NCBI GenBank assembly: GCA_016223145.1
Contig: JACRPN010000004.1
Span: forward strand, 1 to 64,000
Direction: 5' to 3'
DNA length: 64,000 nucleotides
DNA from: Armatimonadota bacterium
GTDB lineage: Bacteria > Armatimonadota > Fimbriimonadia > Fimbriimonadales > Fimbriimonadaceae
The notes under the pieces were generated by a model that was given only the letters and a program-made list of their open reading frames with translations, did not search any database and had not been told where the DNA came from. Within the stretch, counting starts at the first letter, position 1; each line of letters starts with the position of its first letter. Position numbers and translations under genes: made by a program. Positions 47,745 to 58,483 of this stretch are shown here, in pieces.

Positions 47745-50700
47745 AGGTCGGAATAGCCGGCAAGCTCGCCTCAGCGTTCGTCAATTCGAAGCTGACCCCG
47801 CTGCTCATCATCGCCTCGTTCCTGCTTGGCGGGCTCGCGGTCCTCAAGACCCCGCGCGAGGAAGAGCCCCAGATCATCGTGCCGATGGCCGACGTGATCG
47901 TGCCGTTTCCGGGCGCTTCGGCGGCGGACGTCGAGCGTCGCGTGACGACCCCGATGGAGAAGTTGATCTGGGAGATCCCCGGCGTCGAATATGTGTATTC
48001 CACCAGCAGCCCGGGCCAGGGCATGGTCGTGGTCCGGTTTTTGGTGGGACAGGATCAGGAAAGGGCGTTTGTCCGACTTCGCGAGAAGCTCCAATCCCAT
48101 TTCGACAACATCCCTCCCGGCGCGGGCGAACCGATCATCAAGCCTCGATCGATCGACGACGTCCCGATTCTCGCCCTTACGCTGCACAGCCCGTCCCTCG
48201 GCTCCTACGAGCTGCGCCAGATCGCCGGCCGCGTCGAGGAGCAGATCAAATCCGTCGGCGAGGTCTCCGAGACCGCCATCATCGGCGGCCTGAGGCGTGA
48301 GGTCCGTGTCACGTTGGACCAGGCCAAGCTGGCGGGCTATGGACTCGGAAGCGATGCCGTCGCCCGTGCGCTAGGCGCATCCAACCAGAGCGCGCAAGCA
48401 GGCGCCTTTGGCCAGGGCAACGCCGAAATTTCCGTCAAGGCCGGCGGTTACTTCAAGACCAGAGAGGACGTGGCCAAGACTCCAATTGGGTCCCAAGGAG
48501 GCCGGATCCTGCACGTCGAGGACGTCGCTACCGTCGCCGATGGCCCCGAGGAAGCCCGCAGCTACGTTCAGTTCGGCTATGGCCCGGCGAGCAAGGACCC
48601 TGCCAAGGGCCCGGAGCTTCGGCAAGCCGTGACCATCAGCGTCGCCAAACGCCAGGGAGCGAACGCCATCGACGTGGCCCACCGCGTGCTCGCCAAGGTC
48701 GAGACTCTCAAAGGCACCCTGATCCCCGGCGACGTGACGCTCACCGAGACCCGAAACTACGGCGAAAGCGCCAGCGAGAAGTCCGGCGAGCTGCTCTATC
48801 ACATGTTCCTCGCCGTCATTTCGGTGACCGTTCTCATCGCCCTGGCGCTTGGGAAGAAGGAATCGCTCGTCGTGCTCGTGGCAATCCCGGTCACGCTCGC
48901 GCTCACGCTCCTCGTCTTCTACCTCTATGGCTTCACGCTGAACCGGATCACGCTTTTTGCGCTGATCTTCTCGATCGGCATCCTGGTCGATGACGCCATT
49001 GTCGTGGTCGAGAACATCGTTCGCCATCTGCGCCTTCCCGAAGCCGACCGCCAAGGCACGCTCAAGACCGCCGTGCTTGCCGTGGACGAGGTGGGCAACC
49101 CCACTATCCTTGCGACCTTCACGGTCATCGCGGCGATCTTGCCCATGGCGTTCGTCGGTGGGCTGATGGGGCCCTATATGCGCCCGATCCCCGTTGGCGC
49201 GAGCGCCGCGATGCTCTTCTCGCTGCTAATCGCGTTTGTGGTCACTCCTTGGGCCGCCGTGCGCCTGCTCAAGACCGCAAAGCACGAAGCCCACCATGGC
49301 GAAGGCAAGGAGGACTTTCTCACCAGGGTCTACCGTCAGATCATGACGCCGCTGCTGCGGTCCTGGAAGGCGCGGCTCGGTTTCTTTGGGCTGATCATCC
49401 TTCTGCTCCTGGGGTCCTTCGCGCTGATCGCCACGAAGTCGGCGATCGTGAAGATGCTCCCGTTCGACAACAAGAACGAGTTCCAGGTGATCGTGGACAT
49501 GCCCACGGGTACCAGCCTGGAGAAGACCGCTGCCGTGGCTCGCCAGCTAGCTGATTACGGCGCCAAGGTGCCGGAAGTCACCGATTACCAGATCTACATC
49601 GGCACGGCGAGCCCCTACAACTTCAATGGCCTGGTACGGCACTACTTCAACCGCTCGATGAGCTACCAGGCCGATATCCAGGTTAACCTGGCGCCCAAGG
49701 GCGAGCGCAAATCCCAGAGCCACGAGATCGTCAAGCGCATTCGGGGTGACCTGGTGGCCCTCGGAAAGAAGCTGGGAGCAAGGGTCAAGGTCGCCGAAAT
49801 CCCTCCGGGGCCGCCTGTGCTCCAGACGCTCGTGGCCGAGGTCTATGGCCCCGATCAGGAGGCCCGCCTCGACGCGGCCAGGCGCGTCAAAGAGGTCTTC
49901 GAGACCACGGAGGGCGTCTCCGACGTGGATTGGTACGTCGACGACGACCAGCGGACGATCCGCTTCAAGGTGGACGACACCAAGGCCGGCATCCTGGGCG
50001 TGGACGTGGCGGACGCCAACCGCGCGCTCGCAACGGCATTGAGCGGCGCACAAGTTGGCCTCCTGCACGATGAGGGAGCACGCGAAGACATTCCGATCAC
50101 GCTAAGAACCGAGCGAAGCGCCCGGAGCAGCATCTCGGACCTGACAGGCTTGACGGTGCTCTCCAGGGGGGGCGCCGCCGTGCCTTTGACGGAGATCGTT
50201 GACCCCATTGAAGTGGCCACAGACAAGAGCATCTATCACAAGAACCTGCTCCCGGTGGTCTACGTGACCGGCGACGTCGTGGGCCGACAGGAGAGCCCGG
50301 TCTATGCGATCCTGCAGATGAATGCCGCCATCGACAAGCTGAAGCTATCCAGCGGGGCCAAGCTTAACGTGCTCTCGACGCATCTCCCCGAGACCACGGA
50401 CGCCAGCACGATGAAGTGGGACGGCGAGTGGCACATCACGTATGAGGTCTTTCGCGATCTCGGCATCGCCTTTGCGGCGGTGATGGTGCTCATCTACATC
50501 CTGGTGGTCGCCTGGTTCCAAAACTTCAAGACGCCCCTGGTCATCATGGCGCCGATCCCGCTTACGCTCATCGGCATCCTCCCCGGCCACGCGCTGATGG
50601 GCGCCTTTGTGACCGCGACCTCGATCATCGGCTTCATCGCCGGGGCGGGGATCATCGTGAGAAACTCCATCATCCTGGTGGATTTCATCGAGCTTCGCCG

Positions 50701-50947
50701 GCGTCAGGGGCTGCCTCTGGAGCAGGCGGTGATCGACGCGGGCGCCACGCGGTTCCGCCCGATGCTGCTCACGGCGGCGGCGGTCATCGTGGGGTCGTTT
50801 GTGATTCTATTCGATCCGATCTTTCAGGGCCTTGCGATCTCGCTCATGGCGGGGGAAATCGCCTCGACGCTGCTCTCAAGGTTCGCGGTTCCGGTGCTGT
50901 ACTTCCTGTTTCAGGGGAAGGAGGGCCTGGCCCAGCAGGAGAGCTGA
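47741..50947 (+). CDS. RND family efflux pump, inner-membrane subunit
   Basis: A 1068-residue AcrB/HAE1-type transporter, GTG start overlapping the adaptor stop (GTGA). TM1 ([20 protein letters not shown]) leads to the first porter domain ([21 protein letters not shown]), then TM2-6 with [20 protein letters not shown], whose DD pair serves proton relay, and a duplicated second half ending with [20 protein letters not shown] and [20 protein letters not shown]. Length and duplication are typical. No outer-membrane TolC-like gene is nearby. The substrate is unknown. Confidence 0.94.
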   Translation: MKVGIAGKLASAFVNSKLTPLLIIASFLLGGLAVLKTPREEEPQIIVPMADVIVPFPGASAADVERRVTTPMEKLIWEIPGVEYVYSTSSPGQGMVVVRFLVGQDQERAFVRLREKLQSHFDNIPPGAGEPIIKPRSIDDVPILALTLHSPSLGSYELRQIAGRVEEQIKSVGEVSETAIIGGLRREVRVTLDQAKLAGYGLGSDAVARALGASNQSAQAGAFGQGNAEISVKAGGYFKTREDVAKTPIGSQGGRILHVEDVATVADGPEEARSYVQFGYGPASKDPAKGPELRQAVTISVAKRQGANAIDVAHRVLAKVETLKGTLIPGDVTLTETRNYGESASEKSGELLYHMFLAVISVTVLIALALGKKESLVVLVAIPVTLALTLLVFYLYGFTLNRITLFALIFSIGILVDDAIVVVENIVRHLRLPEADRQGTLKTAVLAVDEVGNPTILATFTVIAAILPMAFVGGLMGPYMRPIPVGASAAMLFSLLIAFVVTPWAAVRLLKTAKHEAHHGEGKEDFLTRVYRQIMTPLLRSWKARLGFFGLIILLLLGSFALIATKSAIVKMLPFDNKNEFQVIVDMPTGTSLEKTAAVARQLADYGAKVPEVTDYQIYIGTASPYNFNGLVRHYFNRSMSYQADIQVNLAPKGERKSQSHEIVKRIRGDLVALGKKLGARVKVAEIPPGPPVLQTLVAEVYGPDQEARLDAARRVKEVFETTEGVSDVDWYVDDDQRTIRFKVDDTKAGILGVDVADANRALATALSGAQVGLLHDEGAREDIPITLRTERSARSSISDLTGLTVLSRGGAAVPLTEIVDPIEVATDKSIYHKNLLPVVYVTGDVVGRQESPVYAILQMNAAIDKLKLSSGAKLNVLSTHLPETTDASTMKWDGEWHITYEVFRDLGIAFAAVMVLIYILVVAWFQNFKTPLVIMAPIPLTLIGILPGHALMGAFVTATSIIGFIAGAGIIVRNSIILVDFIELRRRQGLPLEQAVIDAGATRFRPMLLTAAAVIVGSFVILFDPIFQGLAISLMAGEIASTLLSRFAVPVLYFLFQGKEGLAQQES

Positions 50948-51017
50948 GGTCGCGAGGCACGAGGAGTGAATTTTGAAGGCTGGGACAAGCAAGGCGGCGA
51001 TAGGCCATCATTAGCTT

Positions 51018-51545
51018 ATCGCCATCCCCACCCTTGATTCAGACAGCCGCTACGAGCGGCTGGTCGCTGAGCACAAAGACGCGGTCTATCGGCAGATTGC
51101 GCGCGTCTGTGGCAACTACGACGACGCCCAGGACGTGCTCGTGGAGACTCTCCTCGCCGCCTACCGCGCCATGGACCAGCTTCGCGACCCCAGTGCGATG
51201 CGCGGTTGGCTGGCCACCATCGGCCGCCGCATTTGCCGCAGGATGAAGCACAAGGAGGCCCTGGCTCCGATCCTGGCGCTCGCCGACGCCGAGGAGCCCT
51301 TTGTCGCGCCCGACTTTGACGCAATGCTCGATGAGGGGCGAATCAGGGAGTGCGTTCGGCATGCCGTCGAGCGGCTGCCAGAACCCTATCGCGAGGCCTA
51401 CATGCTGCGCGACATCGAGCAGCTTTCCGCCGAGGAGGCCGCCGAGCGGTTGGGGATCGGTGTGAGAAACCTGAAATCGCGCCTTCACCGCGCGCGCTTA
51501 AGGGTCCGCCAAGAGCTGGACTCGGGCATCTGCGGCGCGGGGTGA
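51018..51545 (+). CDS. ECF-type RNA polymerase sigma factor, start codon unclear
   Basis: Sigma-70 family, ECF size. Region 2 reads YERLVAEHKDAVYRQIARVC, GNYDDAQDVLVETLLAAYRA and AMRGWLATIGRRICRRM; region 4 reads VRHAVERLPEPYREAYMLRD and LSAEEAAERLGIGVRNLKSRLHRARLRVR. The frame is open from 51015, but there is no ATG, GTG or TTG before GTG 51135, which would delete half of region 2. Either a rare start (ATC at 51018 or 51024, or CTG at 51060) is used, or a small frameshift upstream has removed the true start. No anti-sigma gene is adjacent. Confidence 0.72.
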   Translation: MAIPTLDSDSRYERLVAEHKDAVYRQIARVCGNYDDAQDVLVETLLAAYRAMDQLRDPSAMRGWLATIGRRICRRMKHKEALAPILALADAEEPFVAPDFDAMLDEGRIRECVRHAVERLPEPYREAYMLRDIEQLSAEEAAERLGIGVRNLKSRLHRARLRVRQELDSGICGAG

Positions 51546-51599
51546 TGCAGGGCGATTGCCGGAGCGTGAAATCGAATTGTCACCCGACTCCCGATCCGG

Positions 51600-51853
51600 C
51601 CAGGCTCGGACGGCCTGTCCTCTCCCCCGCGGTGTGGGAAGGCTCTTCCGCGTTCACCCTTTCGCATCGCGTCTTCTTCCTCACTGGGCCGCGACCGCAT
51701 CGGGACCTTCGATTCGCTTTGTTCACCCATCTCCCCGCCGAAGGGGGAGTGGTCCTAATCATTCACTCTCGCTCGGCCTCACACACCCTCGTTCATCCTC
51801 ACCCATGGCGGACCCATGTGAATCCTCGCCCCAGCCCCCTGCCTCTCTTCACC
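51600..51853. repeat. Pyrimidine-rich low-complexity block
   Basis: The 308 nt between the sigma factor and the DUF2892 gene hold no convincing gene. The stretch has cacccatctcc, tcattcactctc, cacacaccctcgttcatcct and similar CT-rich words, plus ccccgccgaagggggag (imperfect hairpin). It has the same flavour as the S23-element arms. Confidence 0.45.
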
Positions 51854-52081
51854 ATGAAGCAAACCCTTTGGACCATCGAGCGGCAGGTGCGCCTGGCCGT
51901 CGGCATTCTCGTTCTCGCGAGCTTATCGCTCGCAACTCTGGTCAGCCTGAACTGGCTCTTTTTGACCGCCTTTGTCGGCGTGGGGTTGCTGTTCGCGGGC
52001 TTCACCGACGTGTGTCCGATGGTCCACGTCATCGTGCGATTGCCCTGGAACCGCCACCCATCCAATGAAGGGTTGAGGTAG
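51854..52081 (+). CDS. DUF2892/YgaP-transmembrane-like protein
   Basis: A 75-residue protein: TIERQVRLAVGILVLASLSLATL and LFLTAFVGVGLLFAGFTDVCPMVHVI are the two membrane spans, the second with the GxTDxCP motif typical of the YgaP-type DUF2892 domain. Usually found with sulfur or redox proteins. It is 9 nt upstream of the DUF302 gene, which often shares its context. Confidence 0.8.
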   Translation: MKQTLWTIERQVRLAVGILVLASLSLATLVSLNWLFLTAFVGVGLLFAGFTDVCPMVHVIVRLPWNRHPSNEGLR

Positions 52082-52090
52082 AAGATAGCA

Positions 52091-52474
52091 ATGAGCTTTT
52101 GCACGGAATACAGGGTGGCGGGAGATTTCGCCGAGGTGGTCGAGCGGGTCAAAGCGGTGCTTCAGCAAGCGGGCTTTGGGACGCTCTCGGAGATCGACGT
52201 TCAGGCGATCTTCAAGAACAAGATCGCCAAGGACATCGAGCCCTACACGATCCTCGGGGTCTGCAATCCCGTGCTCGCGTCTCAGGTTCTGGCGATCGAC
52301 CCAAAGATCGGCGTATTTCTACCCTGCACGGTGGTCGTGAGGCAGGAAGGCGGCGAGATTGTCGTCGACTCGCAGGACCCAAGGCTGATGGCAAAGTGGC
52401 TGGAAAACCCTGGCATCTCTCCGTTTGCTGATGAAGCCGCCGAGAGGATCGAAGGGGCGCTGGGGTCGCTCTAG
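52091..52474 (+). CDS. DUF302 domain protein
   Basis: A 127-residue DUF302 fold: a beta-alpha start (EYRVAGDFAEVVERVKAVLQ), the signature FGTLSEIDVQAIFKNKIAKD, YTILGVCNPVLASQVLAIDP and the closing LPCTVVVRQEGGEIVVDSQD. Function is unknown; members occur with sulfur/redox genes. It forms a pair with the DUF2892 gene upstream. A gtccctgt tandem (about 52498-52522) and an agccgg-cggcta-ccggct hairpin (about 52546-52563) fill the convergent gap to the next gene. Confidence 0.88.
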   Translation: MSFCTEYRVAGDFAEVVERVKAVLQQAGFGTLSEIDVQAIFKNKIAKDIEPYTILGVCNPVLASQVLAIDPKIGVFLPCTVVVRQEGGEIVVDSQDPRLMAKWLENPGISPFADEAAERIEGALGSL

Positions 52475-52560
52475 GGCAGCGCCTCGAGAGGGCCCTTCTG
52501 TCCCTGTGTCCCTGTGTTCCATACCCCCTTCCCACGCAGGCTAAAGCCGGCGGCTACCGG

Positions 52561-52887
52561 CTATCCCCGCTCGTCTTCCTTCCGAAACACGTCCTCCACC
52601 CAGGCAATACCGGTCATCATCTGCGGGAAGCCGAGGGTCGTCGTGGCCTGGAGCACCGCATGGCGGATCTCCTCGCGGGTGGCGCCGGCTTCCAAGGCTT
52701 TGCGCGCCTGACTATGGACCGCTCCCTCCATCTTGGCGCCGAGCGAAAGCCCCAGCTTGACGAGCGCGCGCGTCTTTGCGTCGAGCGGGCCCGCCTCGGC
52801 TACGGCGTCGCTCAACTTGCCATAGGCGGCGCCCACGGCGGGTTGCTCGGTCATGAACTTCTTGAAGTGGCTTGGCAGTTTCGGCAT
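52561..52887 (-). CDS. Carboxymuconolactone decarboxylase/AhpD-like family protein
   Basis: A 108-residue all-helical protein of the CMD family: TKALVKLGLSLGAKMEGAVHSQ-like core (TRALVKLGLSLGAKMEGAVH, then ARKALEAGATREEIRHAVLQ) and GFPQMMTGIAWVEDV. The CxxC pair of peroxidase-type AhpD is absent: the position before the conserved His has no cysteines. So a thiol-peroxidase role is unlikely, although the His of GAVHSQ is kept. Confidence 0.85.
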   Translation of the reverse strand: MPKLPSHFKKFMTEQPAVGAAYGKLSDAVAEAGPLDAKTRALVKLGLSLGAKMEGAVHSQARKALEAGATREEIRHAVLQATTTLGFPQMMTGIAWVEDVFRKEDERG

Positions 52888-52939
52888 GGGGGTCCGGGTC
52901 CTCTGCTTCCATTATCGCCCGTTCGCGGGCTGAAGCGAA

Positions 52940-53165
52940 AGGGCACGGGCTTTCACACCGAGGACGCAAAGGGGGGACCGGGGGAGGATGGACGGTGGGT
53001 GGTGTGAGAGGCACGCGCCACTCACCTCCCGGAACCTCCACCCCCCAACCCCCTTCTCCTCCAGAGCAGGAGGAGGGGAGTGCCCCCCGCAACCTACGCC
53101 CCACGACCTGTGACCCGAAACCCGCAACCTGCGACCCCGCGACCAGCGACCTGCCACCTACGACC
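52940..53165. repeat. Low-complexity hairpin block, intergenic, no gene
   Basis: The left part has ggggggaccgggggagg and gtgggtggtgtgag; the right part has ctcacctcccggaacc and cacccccca, partly complementary to it. Then acctgcga/acctacga tandem words to 53165. The 332-nt gap 52888-53219 contains nothing else I can name. It resembles an S23-type element without its gene. Confidence 0.55.
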
Positions 53166-53219
53166 TACAGCTCTCCGGAATACATCCTGCAAATCGCCAG
53201 TTTCCTTTCACCCAACCCT

Positions 53220-54377
53220 TTAGGTCTTCTGCAAAAGCATCACATAGACCCAAGTTTGCGGACTCGCGGAGCCGCCGTTCAACTTCTTGATGAACGAGCC
53301 GGGTAGTAGCTCCGCTAAGCCAAACTGCAGAGTCGCGGACTTCGAAAGCCGGTGCGTAACGTCCAGATCGAGTTCCAGCCCGACCTGCCTTCCGCTCTTG
53401 CCGGTCGGATCGAGGAACACCCCGTTCGGACCCTTGTTTGGGGCGCCCATCTTGCCGTACCATGCATCTTTTGAATCCAGAAGCTGGAAGTAGTGGCCGT
53501 GAACGTGCACGTCGGTTTTGGGTTCAGGACAGAACTGCCACCCGCCCGCCACCTCGGCCATGTTCTTCCACGCAGTCATGTCCATGCTTCCATAGAACTT
53601 GTGAGCCGCAGGGTAGAGGTTGTCGAAGGTTTCGCTGCGGTTAGGGTTATGTCCGCCGCTGGCGGCATTCAGGTTCACATAGACCTTGCTCGCTTTGCTT
53701 TGAATCCAGGTCGCCCCGGTGTGGATCGCCCAGGCGCGGTGGTCCTTCCCGGCGACGCGTCCCGCTTGAAGGGCTGCCTCGAACTCATACTCCGTAGCGT
53801 CCCGGCGCGTCTTGGCCAAGTGGTTCAGCGTCGTGATACGGGTCGGGCCTGCGACCGTCTTGTCGGTTTTGAGCACGGCCATCGTCTGGCCGAGGTTGCT
53901 CCTGTGCGCGAGACCCACGAGGCCGACGTTCTTCGGCAAGGGCTTGCCGACGCCAAACTTGAAATAGAAAGCTTCCCAAGGGCCCCGAACATAGCGGACG
54001 CCATCATAGGATCGAGCGACGTTGTTCCACTCCAGATGCCCGACGAGGCGGTCGTTAACTTCGATCAGCCTTTGCCGGCCCAGCGTGATCGAGCCTTTGG
54101 GCTGAGGAATCCTCACGAAGGCAAGCGACACTGTCTGCTCTTGCGGCGAGTTGAAAGAGGTGGGGGTGGTGCACTGGCCGAACGCGAACTGGTACTGCAG
54201 CACCGCGCTGACTTCGCCGCACTGCAGGTCAAGGGTGGGCCGGAACCGGGTGTAGAGGTCGGTTCGGTCGTCTGGGGCGGAGCTGAGGAAGTCGCGGTTG
54301 GCGCGTCGCTCGTAGCGTTCGCGCATGTCGAGGCTGAGCTTGAGATCGATGGGAGGAGTGCTTGGTACTGAGAGCAT
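53220..54377 (-). CDS. Alginate-export-type outer-membrane porin
   Basis: A 385-residue beta-barrel protein of the alginate_export family. RERYERRANRDFLSSAPDDR opens the barrel, then TRFRPTLDLQCGEVSAVLQY, LGRQRLIEVNDRLVGHLEWNNVARSYDGVRY (the family core), FGVGKPLPKNVGLVGLAH and repeated amphipathic strands. Such porins let acidic or neutral polysaccharides or oligosaccharides cross the outer membrane. The frame begins at ATG 54377 without a signal peptide and is closed by a stop 11 codons upstream, so the export signal has probably been lost to a frameshift or lies in another frame. It is downstream of the glycan operon on the same strand. Confidence 0.78.
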   Translation of the reverse strand: MLSVPSTPPIDLKLSLDMRERYERRANRDFLSSAPDDRTDLYTRFRPTLDLQCGEVSAVLQYQFAFGQCTTPTSFNSPQEQTVSLAFVRIPQPKGSITLGRQRLIEVNDRLVGHLEWNNVARSYDGVRYVRGPWEAFYFKFGVGKPLPKNVGLVGLAHRSNLGQTMAVLKTDKTVAGPTRITTLNHLAKTRRDATEYEFEAALQAGRVAGKDHRAWAIHTGATWIQSKASKVYVNLNAASGGHNPNRSETFDNLYPAAHKFYGSMDMTAWKNMAEVAGGWQFCPEPKTDVHVHGHYFQLLDSKDAWYGKMGAPNKGPNGVFLDPTGKSGRQVGLELDLDVTHRLSKSATLQFGLAELLPGSFIKKLNGGSASPQTWVYVMLLQKT

Positions 54378-54873
54378 CGTGCGGGTCCTTGGAGCAAGTC
54401 CGCCCTATGCTGCACGGGCTCCAGCCCTGGCCGCGGTCTGCTGAGGATCGAGGATTCGGTGCGCCGCCCCCTTGCGACGCCAAGGCGCACATGCTGAAAG
54501 CAAGTGCGACAAGGTTCTCAGCAGTTCTTGAAAAGGTGGCCCGCCAGAGCGCAGATCATTGAGGCCGAACTGCCTTTCTCTAGTGTCCCGAACTTGAGCC
54601 TGTTCCGCTTGGCGCTGAACCTGAGCCCAATCTGCACATCGCATTCCAGAAAGGACCGCCTGCCACGGATACGATTTTCCGCGGTGCGGCAGTTTGGCGG
54701 CGAACCGATCTGACCGAAGTCATAGCCGACAATGGAGCGGGCCCCGTTGCCGTAATCCATAGAACAAGTCCTGGTCGGGGCGATTCCGATTCTGTCGGGA
54801 CCACCTCTCCCACCCCATGGAGAGAATGGCGGGTTTGCCGGCCCGATTTGAATCTACGGAGGTCTCAGGTCGT
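54378..54873. other. 496-nt gap without a convincing gene
   Basis: Several short overlapping frames on both strands, none with family features, signal peptides or good starts. The stretch may hold a decayed 5' part of the porin gene. No repeats or strong hairpins noticed. Confidence 0.4.
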
Positions 54874-57379
<2,506 letters not shown>

Positions 57380-57383
<4 letters not shown>

Positions 57384-58483
57384 TTGCAGGCCTCGACGAG
57401 GATCCGAATCAGCTCGGGATCCTGCTGAGCACCGGTCGTCCGATGGAAGAGTCCGGTCTCATACCCGACGTCCCAGTACATCGGGACCACGCCGTGCCGG
57501 TACGCCGAGCGGGTGATATAGCTCACCCAGTCCTGCTGAAACGGCCTCATGCCCGGAAACTTCTTCTTCAGCCCGACGGCATATTCCCCCAGGAGAACCG
57601 GCACCCCCTTGTCCACAAACGCTTCTTTCACCTTCTGAAACTGCCCGTCAGCGTAGTCTTCATTGCCCCATGTATCCGTCGCTTTGGGGTCTGAAGCCTT
57701 GGCTCCCCACTGCCAAATGTTGCTTTTTTCGTTAATGGTGAAGTGATAGGGGTCGTAGTAATGGACCTCGAACATCAGCCGGCCCTTGGCGGGGTCCTGC
57801 GGCAAGGTCGCGTTGAATTTGACGCCTGAGTCAATGTTTGTGTTGAATGCCTGCACGACCAGCCAGCGCGTTTTGTTCTTGCCGCCGGTGGCCCGCACCG
57901 CGCTCACGAAGGTCTGGTTATAGCCGTTTTGCACTTCCGCATATTCCGGCTTCGGCGGTCCATAATCGCCGTCCACCATCACCTCGTTCGTTCCGGCGAA
58001 GAGCAGTCGGCCGTCGAAGTCCCTGAAGTTCGTGGCGATCTGGGTCCAGAGCTTGGCCAGCTTGGCGGAGACCGCGTCCCTTTTGGCATAGGTGGGCTGC
58101 ATCCAGCCTCCATCCCAATGGATGTTGATCATCGCATAGAGCCCGGCCCGGGTGGCCATCCGCACCACTTCCGTGACGTGGGCCATCCATTTCGGGTCGA
58201 TCTTCTGGTTCTTGTCCAAGTACTGCGTATAGGCCACCGGGATCCGGATGCTCCTGAAACCCGCGGCTCGGACAGCCTTGAAGTACGCGTCCGTCGGCTT
58301 GGGGTTGCCCCAGGAGGTCTCTGTTGGGATCGCCTCCAGCGTGTTGCCAAAGTTGATCGCCGGCGACATTTTCTGAAGATAGTTGTCGAAGGTGAGTGTC
58401 TGTTGCGCCAACGCCAACCGGAATGCAAGAGCGCAAGCAAGGAGCGCTGTGGTTCGTCGGGTTTTGCTGAGCTTATTCATCAT
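57380..58483 (-). CDS. Glycoside hydrolase family 5 endoglucanase-like
   Basis: A 367-residue exported clan GH-A enzyme. Signal peptide MMNKLSKTRRTTALLACALA to AQQ; then MSPAINFGNTLEAIPTETSWG (substrate-entry strand of GH5), FRSIRIPVAYTQYLDK, MINIHWDGGWMQPTY, the acid/base region LFAGTNEVMVDGDYG, HYYDPYHFT and the nucleophile Glu in VLLGEYAVG. The usual NEP is NEV here, a variant seen in some GH5 subfamilies. It should act on beta-1,4-glucan, xyloglucan or mannan backbones. 4-nt overlaps with both neighbours. Confidence 0.92.

Noticed and set aside
54405-54760. Minus-strand frames upstream of the porin gene
   Set aside because: No domain, no signal peptide, poor starts; possibly remnants of the porin 5' end but not supportable as genes.
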